From an uncultured Clostridiaceae bacterium (GTDB taxonomy: Bacteria > Bacillota > Clostridia > TANB77 > CAG-508), in assembly GCA_958417695.1 (NCBI GenBank), contig CATZDQ010000025.1, positions 1 through 12,460 on the forward strand: DNA of 12,460 bases, in the 5' to 3' direction. Under the pieces are notes generated by a model. It saw nothing but the letters and a program-made list of their open reading frames with translations, did no database searches and was not told where the DNA came from. The translations under genes and the position numbers were made by a program. Below, piece by piece: positions 1-6,220 of the stretch (the first letter of the stretch is position 1; every line of letters starts with the position of its first letter).

Positions 1-2
1 TG

Positions 3-404
3 TATGCTATTCTTTCTAGTTTATCTGGCATTCCGATTAATCAATCCATTGCTGTTACAGGTTCGGTTAACCAAAAAGGTGAAATTCAACCAATCGGTGG
101 TGTGAATGATAAAATTGAAGGTTTCTTCCAAGTATGTAAAATGCGTGGTTTAGATGGTTCTCATGGTGTTATGATTCCTGTACAAAATATCAACAATTTA
201 AGTTTATCTGAAGAAATTGTAGAAGCTGTCAAACATAAACAATTTCATGTTTATGCTGTTTCAACAATTGAAGAAGGTATCGAACTTTTAACAGGTGTTC
301 CTGCTGGTAAGAAAGATGCACAAGGTAGATTTCCAGCTGGTAGTATTAATGCTTTAGCTTATGAGAAATTGAAAAAATATGCACAGATTCGTAAACAAGA
401 TTAA
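3..404 (+). CDS. Lon-family ATP-dependent protease, C-terminal fragment (5' end outside window)
   Basis: This is the last 133 residues of a serine-lysine protease of the Lon (S16) type that degrades cytosolic proteins. The visible part is the end of the proteolytic domain: an AVTGSVNQKGEIQPIGG stretch followed by GGVNDKIEGFF. In this family the Lys of the N-D-K-I-E-G segment (codon 111-113) is the catalytic lysine. The catalytic serine should lie just upstream of the window. The NxKIEGFF form is that of the LonB/YcbZ-like branch found in Clostridia and as E. coli YcbZ, rather than classical LonA. The frame is open from base 3. A GTG at 102 is internal to the conserved domain and is not a start. 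The gene ends 36 bases before a strong terminator, so it is the last gene of its unit. The family is secure; the sub-branch is inferred. Confidence 0.88.
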   Translation, partial: YAILSSLSGIPINQSIAVTGSVNQKGEIQPIGGVNDKIEGFFQVCKMRGLDGSHGVMIPVQNINNLSLSEEIVEAVKHKQFHVYAVSTIEEGIELLTGVPAGKKDAQGRFPAGSINALAYEKLKKYAQIRKQD

Positions 405-440
405 TCCAAAAAATTTAACATATTTATATATATGTTAACA

Positions 441-471
441 AGCCAAGAAGACATTTCTTCTTGGCTTTTTT
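441..471 (+). terminator. Rho-independent terminator of the Lon gene
   Basis: A perfect 11-bp stem (441-451 with 456-466) closes a 4-base loop and runs into a T tract at 466-471. It sits 36 bases after the Lon stop. It also lies directly after the stop of the convergent metallopeptidase gene, so the hairpin may stop both transcripts, although the T tract on the minus-strand side is poor. Confidence 0.85.
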
Positions 472-1189
472 AAAAGAATATTGTTAAGATGATAGCAAGA
501 ATTGTATAGATGCCTACTTTGGATATACTATTAAAAAATAATATAAACAAAGTAGTTGGAATACCGATTTCATTCATCTTCCCATAGGACTCTACTAATG
601 CTTCTATTTGCTGATTCGTAATGTTGGTGTTTTGCTTACTATATTCTACCATATAGGTTTTTGCTAGAAATTTTGCCTTTGTCATAGCATCTGTTTCTAA
701 ATAACTTCTAACTATATAATAAATACAACTTAATCCTATTAGAATTATAATTTGTAAATTATAATTGTGGAATACACCTATCATGGTTAAAAGGATAGAA
801 AGGACAAAATATAATAAATAGATATTAGAATAGATAAAATTAAATAGTAACATCTTTCTATTTTGTATAGAATGTAAACATTCATGTGCAATTGTTTGAA
901 TTCTAGTATAAGACTCTTTTATATTAGCTATCCATATCGTATCGGTTACAGCTATATATAGACTAGCTTGCCTGTCTGGATTCTCATTTTCTTTCATATT
1001 TACTTTTTCATTACCTAACATTTTTAAAATGCTTTGACAGATTTCTTTATTTTCTGGAAACTGATTAGCAATTTTATCTAATTCTTCATTTTCCACTATT
1101 TCTTTGATTGTTTTTGTATTGGTTCTAAATAATCCAGCTAATATTATTGTCATCACGATTTCTCCTATTAAAATACCCACCAATTCCAT
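470..1189 (-). CDS. Membrane zinc metallopeptidase, YugP-like (239 aa)
   Basis: This is a predicted integral-membrane zinc protease. An HECLHSIQ sequence at residues 102-109 gives the HExxH zinc-binding and catalytic motif. An acidic residue after the third hydrophobic stretch (E165 in YLETDAMTKA) is the likely third ligand. Hydrophobic segments lie at about 4-20, 119-139, 146-163 and 212-239, so the catalytic helix sits next to the membrane. The H-E-x2-H-x-I-Q pattern, the later E/D with KA, and the size resemble the YugP/Zn_peptidase_2 family, but the sequence is divergent and the assignment is an inference from the motif. The start is an ATG preceded by AAAGGGG at 1201-1208. The gene lies downstream of the ylbF-like gene but behind a terminator hairpin, so it may be expressed separately. 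The substrate is unknown. Confidence 0.7.
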   Translation of the reverse strand: MELVGILIGEIVMTIILAGLFRTNTKTIKEIVENEELDKIANQFPENKEICQSILKMLGNEKVNMKENENPDRQASLYIAVTDTIWIANIKESYTRIQTIAHECLHSIQNRKMLLFNFIYSNIYLLYFVLSILLTMIGVFHNYNLQIIILIGLSCIYYIVRSYLETDAMTKAKFLAKTYMVEYSKQNTNITNQQIEALVESYGKMNEIGIPTTLFILFFNSISKVGIYTILAIILTIFF

Positions 1190-1238
1190 TTTTTTCTTTT
1201 CCCCTTTCTTTTTTTTTGCATTTTTATATTCTTTAATA

Positions 1239-1280
1239 GAAAACGAGTATAAGCATGTTTTATAAACATCCCTATACTCG
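1239..1280 (-). terminator. Terminator after the YlbF-like gene
   Basis: An 8-bp outer stem (1244-1251 with 1273-1280) and a 6-bp inner stem (1255-1260 with 1264-1269) are separated by a 3x3 internal loop. On the minus strand the hairpin is followed by TTTTC. It lies 24 bases past the stop of the YlbF-like gene. Confidence 0.7.
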
Positions 1281-1304
1281 ACAATATTGTTTATTATTTA
1301 TTTT

Positions 1305-1637
1305 CTATAATACATCCTGTACAGATTCTGCAATAATTTTATTGACATCTGCTAGCATCACATTGAATTTTACTTCTAAATCGAAATATTCTTTAATTTC
1401 CTTATTTTGAATTAAAATGGTATACATCTCTTGTAATTTTTGATTTTTTTCTTGTGCTACCTCCTCGCCTTTCATGGCAAGAACTTGTATATCATATCTT
1501 AATTTCTCAAAATCATCGATTTTTTGTTTAAATTCTGCATTCGCCTCTATGGATTCTTTTATTTTCTTATATTGTATAAATTCTGTTGATTGTCTAATTT
1601 CTTTTGCTAGCTGATTGGCTGTATCATATACATTCAT
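1305..1637 (-). CDS. YlbF/YmcA family protein (110 aa)
   Basis: This is a small, wholly helical, charged cytosolic protein. Its length, the opening MNVYDTANQLAKEIRQS, a central IDDFEKLRYDIQ helix and a closing helix (NVMLADVNKIIAES) match the YlbF/YmcA (com_ylbF, DUF964) family. In Bacillus subtilis YlbF and YmcA, with YaaT, form a complex that affects competence, sporulation, biofilm formation and RNase Y-dependent mRNA maturation. Which paralogue this is cannot be told from one sequence, so no symbol is given. The start is set by AAGGAG a few bases before the ATG. It lies 50 bases downstream of the glycosyltransferase stop with no terminator between them, so the two are probably co-transcribed. 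A terminator follows. Confidence 0.85.
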   Translation of the reverse strand: MNVYDTANQLAKEIRQSTEFIQYKKIKESIEANAEFKQKIDDFEKLRYDIQVLAMKGEEVAQEKNQKLQEMYTILIQNKEIKEYFDLEVKFNVMLADVNKIIAESVQDVL

Positions 1638-1687
1638 GTCTCATTCTCCTTTTCTGTATAAAACAAATATACCCCGTCCCCCATTGT

Positions 1688-2980
1688 TTATGCATAGGCA
1701 TGCTTCTTTTTGAAGCTTAGTAGATTGGTGATTTCTGCATCTGAGTTTTTGGCTTTTTTGGCTTTGTTAGCTTTTTCTTGGGTGATTTGGTTGGCTTGTC
1801 TTTCTGCCATGGTTTGACAAATGGCTTTTTGATAAGTGAAGTGTGTGTCTTGTGCTATTTTGTTCCAGTTGTATTCTTGTTTTACTTTTGCTTTTGCATT
1901 TTTGGATACGATGCTACATAGTTGTTGGTCGTATAATAGTGTTAGGATGGAGTCTGCTATGGAGTTGGCATTTCCTGTGTAGCTTTTCATACCTGTTACA
2001 CCGTGTTCTATAATTTCGTTTAATCCTCCTGTATCGGATACAACGGTTGGTACGCCTGCTAGCATAGCTTCTAGTGCTACAATTCCAAATGGTTCATAGG
2101 TGCTTGGGAATACGGCTACGTCTGCACATTTATACATTTTTTGTACTTGTTTTGCACTTAGATATCCTGTGAAATAGACTTTATTGCCGATGCCCATGTG
2201 TTCTACTTGTGCTCTTAGGTCGTCTATCATGCCACCTTTTCCAGCGATTAGTAGTTTGGCATCATGATAGCCATTTAAAATTTTTGGCATGGCAGAGATT
2301 AAGTGTTGAATTCCTTTTTCGTATACTAATCTTCCCATGTATAATATAATTTTTTCATTATCTGCTGCATATTGTCTTCTAAATTCATAGTCTCTTTCAA
2401 TTCCTGTGAAGTTGTTTAGATTAATGCCATTTGGTATAACATTAATTTTGTCAAATGGTAGTCCAAATAGACCTTGAATATGTCCTTTCATGTAATTGCT
2501 ATTGACGATGACTTCTGTAGATTCATAGGTAAGCATCCATTCTGTGTCATTGATGTATCTTTGTGTTTCATCATGTACGCCACTGTTTCTTCCACTTTCT
2601 GTTGCATGAATGGTGGACACCACTGGTATTCCATAGGCGTGTTTTAATGTTTTTGCACTATTGGCTACTAGCCAATCATGGGCATGTATCACATCAAAAT
2701 TACCCTCCTTTGCGATAATTTCTGATGCTTTTGCAACCATATTAAAGTTTAGTTGTAAAATCCAGTCTATAAAGTTGTTTGGTCTTATCATGTAGTTGTC
2801 TACTCGATAGACTTTTACACCTTTATCGTCTTCATAATATGGTGTATCCCCATCTCTGTAGGTAACTACTGTTACATCGTGACCATCCTTAATTAGTCTT
2901 TTAGATAAGTCGTGTACGACTCTTGCTATTCCGCCTACAATTCTTGGTGGATATTCCCATGTTAACATTAAAATTTTCAT
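1688..2980 (-). CDS. GT4 glycosyltransferase, probable alpha-glucan (glycogen) synthase type (430 aa)
   Basis: This is a retaining GT-B glycosyltransferase. The N-terminal fold begins MKILMLTWEYPPRIVGGIAR, with the Gly-Gly donor loop at residues 16-17 and an HDW at 101-103. The C-terminal nucleotide-sugar domain has YMGRLVYEKG (215-223) and the E-x7-E motif EPFGIVALE (E296 and E304), as in GT4. An upstream in-frame ATG at 3043 would add 21 residues. I prefer the ATG at 2980 because it starts exactly at the conserved MKILMLTWEYPP and has AAAGGGG upstream; the longer start would lie on or before the promoter. The enzyme sits divergently next to a DUF4912 protein and a GH57 branching enzyme, a neighbourhood typical of alpha-1,4-glucan synthases of the archaeal/Thermotoga type. 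The glycogen role is therefore inferred from context, and another acceptor sugar cannot be excluded. The C-terminal 40 residues are Lys/Ala-rich and lie outside the catalytic fold. Confidence 0.82.
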   Translation of the reverse strand: MKILMLTWEYPPRIVGGIARVVHDLSKRLIKDGHDVTVVTYRDGDTPYYEDDKGVKVYRVDNYMIRPNNFIDWILQLNFNMVAKASEIIAKEGNFDVIHAHDWLVANSAKTLKHAYGIPVVSTIHATESGRNSGVHDETQRYINDTEWMLTYESTEVIVNSNYMKGHIQGLFGLPFDKINVIPNGINLNNFTGIERDYEFRRQYAADNEKIILYMGRLVYEKGIQHLISAMPKILNGYHDAKLLIAGKGGMIDDLRAQVEHMGIGNKVYFTGYLSAKQVQKMYKCADVAVFPSTYEPFGIVALEAMLAGVPTVVSDTGGLNEIIEHGVTGMKSYTGNANSIADSILTLLYDQQLCSIVSKNAKAKVKQEYNWNKIAQDTHFTYQKAICQTMAERQANQITQEKANKAKKAKNSDAEITNLLSFKKKHAYA

Positions 2981-3032
2981 AGGTTTTGTGTGCCCCTTTC
3001 CATTTATTTTCTTTTGTATGCTTTCTTTTTTT

Positions 3033-3061
3033 ATTGTATACAACTTTTTGATAAATGTAAA
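3033..3061 (-). promoter_or_regulatory. Sigma-A-type promoter of the GT4-ylbF unit
   Basis: Read on the minus strand: -35 TTTACA (3056-3061), a 17-base spacer, and -10 TACAAT (3033-3038). The predicted transcription start is near 3026, giving a leader of about 46 bases to the ATG at 2980. The promoter also argues against the ATG at 3043. The palindrome TTGTATACAA (3034-3043) overlaps the -10. Confidence 0.65.
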
Positions 3062-3125
3062 CTATTTTTGACAAAATTGTTCAACTTTTTTCTACTATTT
3101 TTTTCATTTTTCTTCTGTTTTTCTA

Positions 3126-3152
3126 TTGAAATTATTTTTTTTATGATATACT
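3126..3152 (+). promoter_or_regulatory. Probable extended -10 promoter of the DUF4912 gene
   Basis: TATACT at 3147-3152 is preceded by TG at 3144-3145, giving an extended -10 (TGaTATACT). The only -35-like hexamer is TTGAAA at 3126-3131, with a short 15-base spacer. The predicted start is near 3159, about 37 bases before the ATG. It diverges from the GT4 promoter. Confidence 0.5.
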
Positions 3153-3195
3153 ATATAGAGGAATTATTTTATGATTTTACTAAGGAGGAAATTCG

Positions 3196-4332
3196 ATGCC
3201 AAGGAAAGCAAAAGATATAACAGAAAATACAAATTTAGAAGAAGTAAAAACAGAAGCTATTCGTAAAAAAACGGCTGTTTCTAAAAAAGAGGATACACCT
3301 AAAAAAGGTGTTAAAAAAGTAACTTCTTCTAAAGAAACAAAATCAACTAATACAACCAATTCTAAAAAGGTAGCTACTTCTAAGCAAACATCTGCTTCTA
3401 CTATTAAAAAGCGTGTTCCTTTGGTTGTTGCTGATTCTATGGCATCTACATTAGAAGTTCCTTCTAATGTTTCTAAAAAAGCTTCTAAGAATGTAACGGC
3501 TGTTTCTAGCACGACGCCCTCTAAGAATAAACCTAAAAATACAAAAACGAAAAAAGAAGATACAATTGTTAAAACTAGTTCTTCTAAAAAAGCTTCTAAA
3601 TCAACTAAGTCAGAAGCTAGTTTGAAGAAGACAAAGACGGCTAAGACGGCTAAAAAGAAAGCCTCTCCTGCTTCTATGAAAAAGTCTTCTACTAGTTCTA
3701 AAGTTAAGACTAAGAATAAAGAGGACTTCCATAAGATTGAAGTTTTAGAATATTATGATCTTCCTTATCGTTATAATCAGACGGTTGTTAAGGTTTTAGC
3801 ACAAACGCCTAATACTTTGTTTGTATATTGGGATATCTCTGATACTGACCGTCAAAAATATATAGATACTTATGGTGAATATTTCTTCCATAATACCAAG
3901 CCCGTATTAATTGTTCATAATTTAACCATGCATTATGCTTTTGAGTTAGATATTCATGATTTTGCAAATTGCTGGTATTTACAGGTAAGAGATAGTAAGT
4001 GTGATTATCAGATTGAATTAGGTAGAAGGCCAATTAATCAATATGTTTCTATTCCAAATGCTTATTTATATGTTTCTTCTTCTAATTCTATCGAATCTCC
4101 TAATGACCATATTTTAGCAGATAGTTTGAAACCAAAGGTAACTTTTCGTAATGTAAAAAGTCATCAGCTTGTTCAGAAGGATATAAAGACTCTTCCTGTT
4201 TTTGATAAGATTACTAAATTATTATCCCTTCCAGATTTTTATCAAAAATTATATAAAGAAGCTTCTTTTACATTGAATCAGTTTGATTTTAAGAATCCTT
4301 CTTCAGGTAATCCGACTTCTACTTTTAAATAA
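3196..4332 (+). CDS. DUF4912 domain protein with a long Lys/Ser/Thr-rich N-terminal tail (378 aa)
   Basis: Residues 1 to about 178 are a low-complexity basic tail of repeated S/T-K-K, SSKK and TKTAKTAKKK runs, with no predicted membrane segment, resembling histone H1-like bacterial tails. From about 181 to 300 there is a compact beta-rich domain with YYDLPYRYNQ, VYWDIS (210-215) and WYLQVRD (260-266), ending IELGRRP. This matches DUF4912, whose function is not established. A short C-terminal extension follows. AAGGAGG at 3182-3188 lies 7 bases before the ATG and fixes the start. The gene is divergent from the GT4 gene and precedes the GH57 branching enzyme, a recurrent arrangement in Firmicutes. 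That suggests a structural or binding role in alpha-glucan metabolism, for example binding glucan or tethering granules, which is an inference. A terminator follows 12 bases after the stop. Confidence 0.8.
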   Translation: MPRKAKDITENTNLEEVKTEAIRKKTAVSKKEDTPKKGVKKVTSSKETKSTNTTNSKKVATSKQTSASTIKKRVPLVVADSMASTLEVPSNVSKKASKNVTAVSSTTPSKNKPKNTKTKKEDTIVKTSSSKKASKSTKSEASLKKTKTAKTAKKKASPASMKKSSTSSKVKTKNKEDFHKIEVLEYYDLPYRYNQTVVKVLAQTPNTLFVYWDISDTDRQKYIDTYGEYFFHNTKPVLIVHNLTMHYAFELDIHDFANCWYLQVRDSKCDYQIELGRRPINQYVSIPNAYLYVSSSNSIESPNDHILADSLKPKVTFRNVKSHQLVQKDIKTLPVFDKITKLLSLPDFYQKLYKEASFTLNQFDFKNPSSGNPTSTFK

Positions 4333-4343
4333 GTTTGGTTTCT

Positions 4344-4377
4344 ATTACGAATAAAAAATGTTCTATTCGTAATTTTT
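4344..4377 (+). terminator. Terminator after the DUF4912 gene
   Basis: A perfect 10-bp stem ATTACGAATA (4344-4353) pairs with 4364-4373 around a 10-base loop, running into T5 at 4373-4377, 12 bases after the stop. It implies that the GH57 gene has its own promoter or depends on readthrough. Confidence 0.75.
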
Positions 4378-4428
4378 ATAATGATTGCATTTTTTAAGTA
4401 ATGACAAGCAGAAAACAAGATAATTCAT

Positions 4429-4477
4429 GTTGTAAACATTTGTTAGATAATGTTATAACTTTGTTTACAACTTTTTT
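4429..4477 (+). promoter_or_regulatory. Inverted repeat upstream of the GH57 gene (operator, attenuator or second terminator)
   Basis: GTTGTAAACA (4429-4438) and its exact reverse complement (4462-4471) are separated by 23 bases and followed by T6 (4472-4477). As RNA it could be a long-loop terminator or attenuator; a GTTA/TAAC inner pairing (4442-4445 with 4456-4459) would shorten the loop. As DNA, the TTGTAAAC/GTTTACAA half-sites could be protein-binding sites. TTTACA at 4464-4469 can act as a -35 with a weak TATGTC 17 bases on (4487-4492). A terminator already lies upstream, so this element probably belongs to the GH57 gene. Confidence 0.5.
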
Positions 4478-4537
4478 ATAGTTTTCTATGTCTTTTACTG
4501 GTTTACTTTAATTTTGAATACAAAGGAGAAATTTTAC

Positions 4538-6136
4538 ATGAAAAAGAATTCACCAAAAGGATATGTTAGTTTTGTGCTACATGCACATTTACCTTTTATC
4601 CATCACCCTGAAAATGATACTTATCTTGAAGAGGAGTGGCTATTTGAAGCTATTTCTGAGACTTATCTTCCCCTTCTTGCTAATTTTGAGAAGTTAGTAG
4701 AAGAAGGTGTTGATTTTAGAATTACGATGTCTATGACACCGCCTCTTTTGAATATGCTCGATAATGCGTTGCTACAAGAGCGTTACATTCGCTATTTAGA
4801 GAAACATATTGACTTAGCTAAAAAAGAGATTACTAGGACGGCTTATGATGCTAGGTTAAATCAGCTTTCTCATTATTATTTTGAGCGTTATTCTCATGAC
4901 TTGGAAGTGTTTCGTGATAAGTTCCATTGTAATATTATTTCTGGCTTTAAACATTTCCAAGATATCGGTGTGTTAGAAATTATTACTTGTGGTGCCACGC
5001 ATGGCTATTTCCCTATTTTATATGTAACTGAGCAAACCGTTAAAGCTCAAATTGCTGTTGGTGTTCAGACTTATGAGAAGTATTTTGGTAAAAAACCTCG
5101 TGGTATTTGGCTTCCTGAGTGTGGCTATGTGCCTGAGGCTGATAAATATTTAAAAGAGTTTGGTATTGAATATGTTATCACAGAATCTCATGGTGTTTTA
5201 TATGCTGACCCAGCTCCTATTTATGGTACTTATGCTCCTATTGTTTCTCCTACTGGTGTGGTTGCTTTTGGTCGTGATATGGAGTCTTCTAGACAGGTGT
5301 GGAGTTCTATTAATGGTTATCCTGGTGACTACAATTATCGTGAGTTTTATCGTGATATTGGGTATGATGTACAAGATTATGATTATATTAAACCATATAT
5401 TGCTGCCAATGGTGTTCGTGTTCCTACCGGTATTAAGTATTACCGTATTACTGGTGAAAATCAGCAAAAGGATTATTATGACGTGCAATGGGCTAAAGAT
5501 TCTGCCGAAAAACAAGCTGGTCATTTTCTAAATTGTAGGATAGAACAAGTTAACCATGCTGCTTCTTATATGGATAAACCACCAATTATTTTATGCCCTT
5601 ATGATGCTGAGTTATATGGACATTGGTGGTATGAAGGGCCTTATTGGTTATATATTTTATTTAAAAAGATTTATTTTGACCAAGACCAATTTGCTTTAAT
5701 AACACCTGGTGAATATATAGATAAGTATCCAGAAATTCAAGAGTGTACTCCTTGTCGTTCTAGTTGGGGTGCTAATGGGTATAGCGAAGTTTGGCTTAAT
5801 CCAACCAATGATTATGCACATAGACATTTACATGTAGCAGGTGAGCGTATGGTGGAATTAGCCAATACCTATACTAATGAGCAAGATACCTTGAAAATAG
5901 AAGCTTTGAATCAATGTGCTAGAGAGTTGTTACTAGCCCAAAGTAGTGACTGGTTATTTATTATTACAAATGGTACTATGGTAGATTATGCTAAAAAGAG
6001 GATTAAAGATCATATTGGTCGTTTTACAAAATTGTATGAACAGATTAAAACAGATGCTATTGATGAGGAGTTTTTAAAACAGGTTCAGGAGATAGATTGT
6101 ATTTTTCCTGAGATTGATTATAAAATTTATAGATAA
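4538..6136 (+). CDS. GH57 1,4-alpha-glucan branching enzyme (DUF1957 type, 532 aa)
   Basis: This is a GH57 enzyme that cuts an alpha-1,4-glucan chain and rejoins it by an alpha-1,6 bond, making branches in glycogen-like polymer. All family signatures are present. HAHLP is at residues 15-19. The nucleophile region is IWLPECGY with E194. The acid/base region is PYDAELYGHWW with D356. Downstream is SSWGANGYSEVWLNPTND. Length and catalytic spacing agree with characterised GH57 branching enzymes such as Thermotoga AmyC. A C-terminal helical domain (about 440-532) completes the fold. The start is the ATG at 4538 with AAAGGAGAA at 4522-4530; a TTG at 4514 would add 8 residues but lies upstream of that ribosome site. 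There is no signal peptide, so it acts in the cytosol. With the GT4 and DUF4912 genes it makes a glucan synthesis module. Branching is strongly favoured over amylase activity but is not proven. Confidence 0.92.
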   Translation: MKKNSPKGYVSFVLHAHLPFIHHPENDTYLEEEWLFEAISETYLPLLANFEKLVEEGVDFRITMSMTPPLLNMLDNALLQERYIRYLEKHIDLAKKEITRTAYDARLNQLSHYYFERYSHDLEVFRDKFHCNIISGFKHFQDIGVLEIITCGATHGYFPILYVTEQTVKAQIAVGVQTYEKYFGKKPRGIWLPECGYVPEADKYLKEFGIEYVITESHGVLYADPAPIYGTYAPIVSPTGVVAFGRDMESSRQVWSSINGYPGDYNYREFYRDIGYDVQDYDYIKPYIAANGVRVPTGIKYYRITGENQQKDYYDVQWAKDSAEKQAGHFLNCRIEQVNHAASYMDKPPIILCPYDAELYGHWWYEGPYWLYILFKKIYFDQDQFALITPGEYIDKYPEIQECTPCRSSWGANGYSEVWLNPTNDYAHRHLHVAGERMVELANTYTNEQDTLKIEALNQCARELLLAQSSDWLFIITNGTMVDYAKKRIKDHIGRFTKLYEQIKTDAIDEEFLKQVQEIDCIFPEIDYKIYR

Positions 6137-6137
6137 C

Positions 6138-6186
6138 AAAAAATAAAGGTTCTTTGTCAACTATTGACAAAGAACCTTTATTTTTT
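6138..6186 (+). terminator. Strong bidirectional terminator between convergent genes
   Basis: A perfect inverted repeat of 23 bp (6138-6160 with 6164-6186) has a 3-base loop. The outer pairs are A tract and T tract, so the hairpin has a U-run on both strands. It ends the GH57 transcript (2 bases after its stop) and the minus-strand GLUG-repeat gene arriving from the right. Confidence 0.93.
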
Positions 6187-6220
6187 ATTGCCAAGCCTAC
6201 ACCTTTATTTTTATTGCCAA
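6183..6220. repeat. Short direct duplication at the 3' end of the GLUG gene
   Basis: TTTTATTGCCAA occurs at 6183-6194 and again at 6209-6220, a 26-base period. On the minus strand each copy reads TTGGCAATAAAA, which is the Trp-Gln-stop end of the GLUG gene. The second copy merges with the terminator stem. This looks like a small tandem duplication spanning the stop codon. Confidence 0.6.

Noticed and set aside
3068..3096. TTGACA at 3068-3073 as -35 of the DUF4912 promoter
   Set aside because: The hexamer at correct spacing is TCTACT, a poor -10, and the leader would be much longer than from the TGaTATACT site.
2990..3220. Plus-strand open frame of 76 codons, Phe/Leu-rich
   Set aside because: It starts in the GT4 leader and crosses two promoters; its hydrophobic content is only the T-rich DNA.
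3180..3512. Minus-strand open frame of 110 codons
   Set aside because: It is the complement of the Lys/Ser-rich tail of the DUF4912 gene; low-complexity DNA keeps it open and no ribosome site is seen.
3809..4033. Minus-strand frame of 74 codons inside the DUF4912 domain
   Set aside because: It lies wholly within a well-supported gene and has no ribosome site or recognisable motif.
5160..5531. Open frames on both strands inside the GH57 gene
   Set aside because: Both are overlapping shadows of a gene with intact catalytic motifs.
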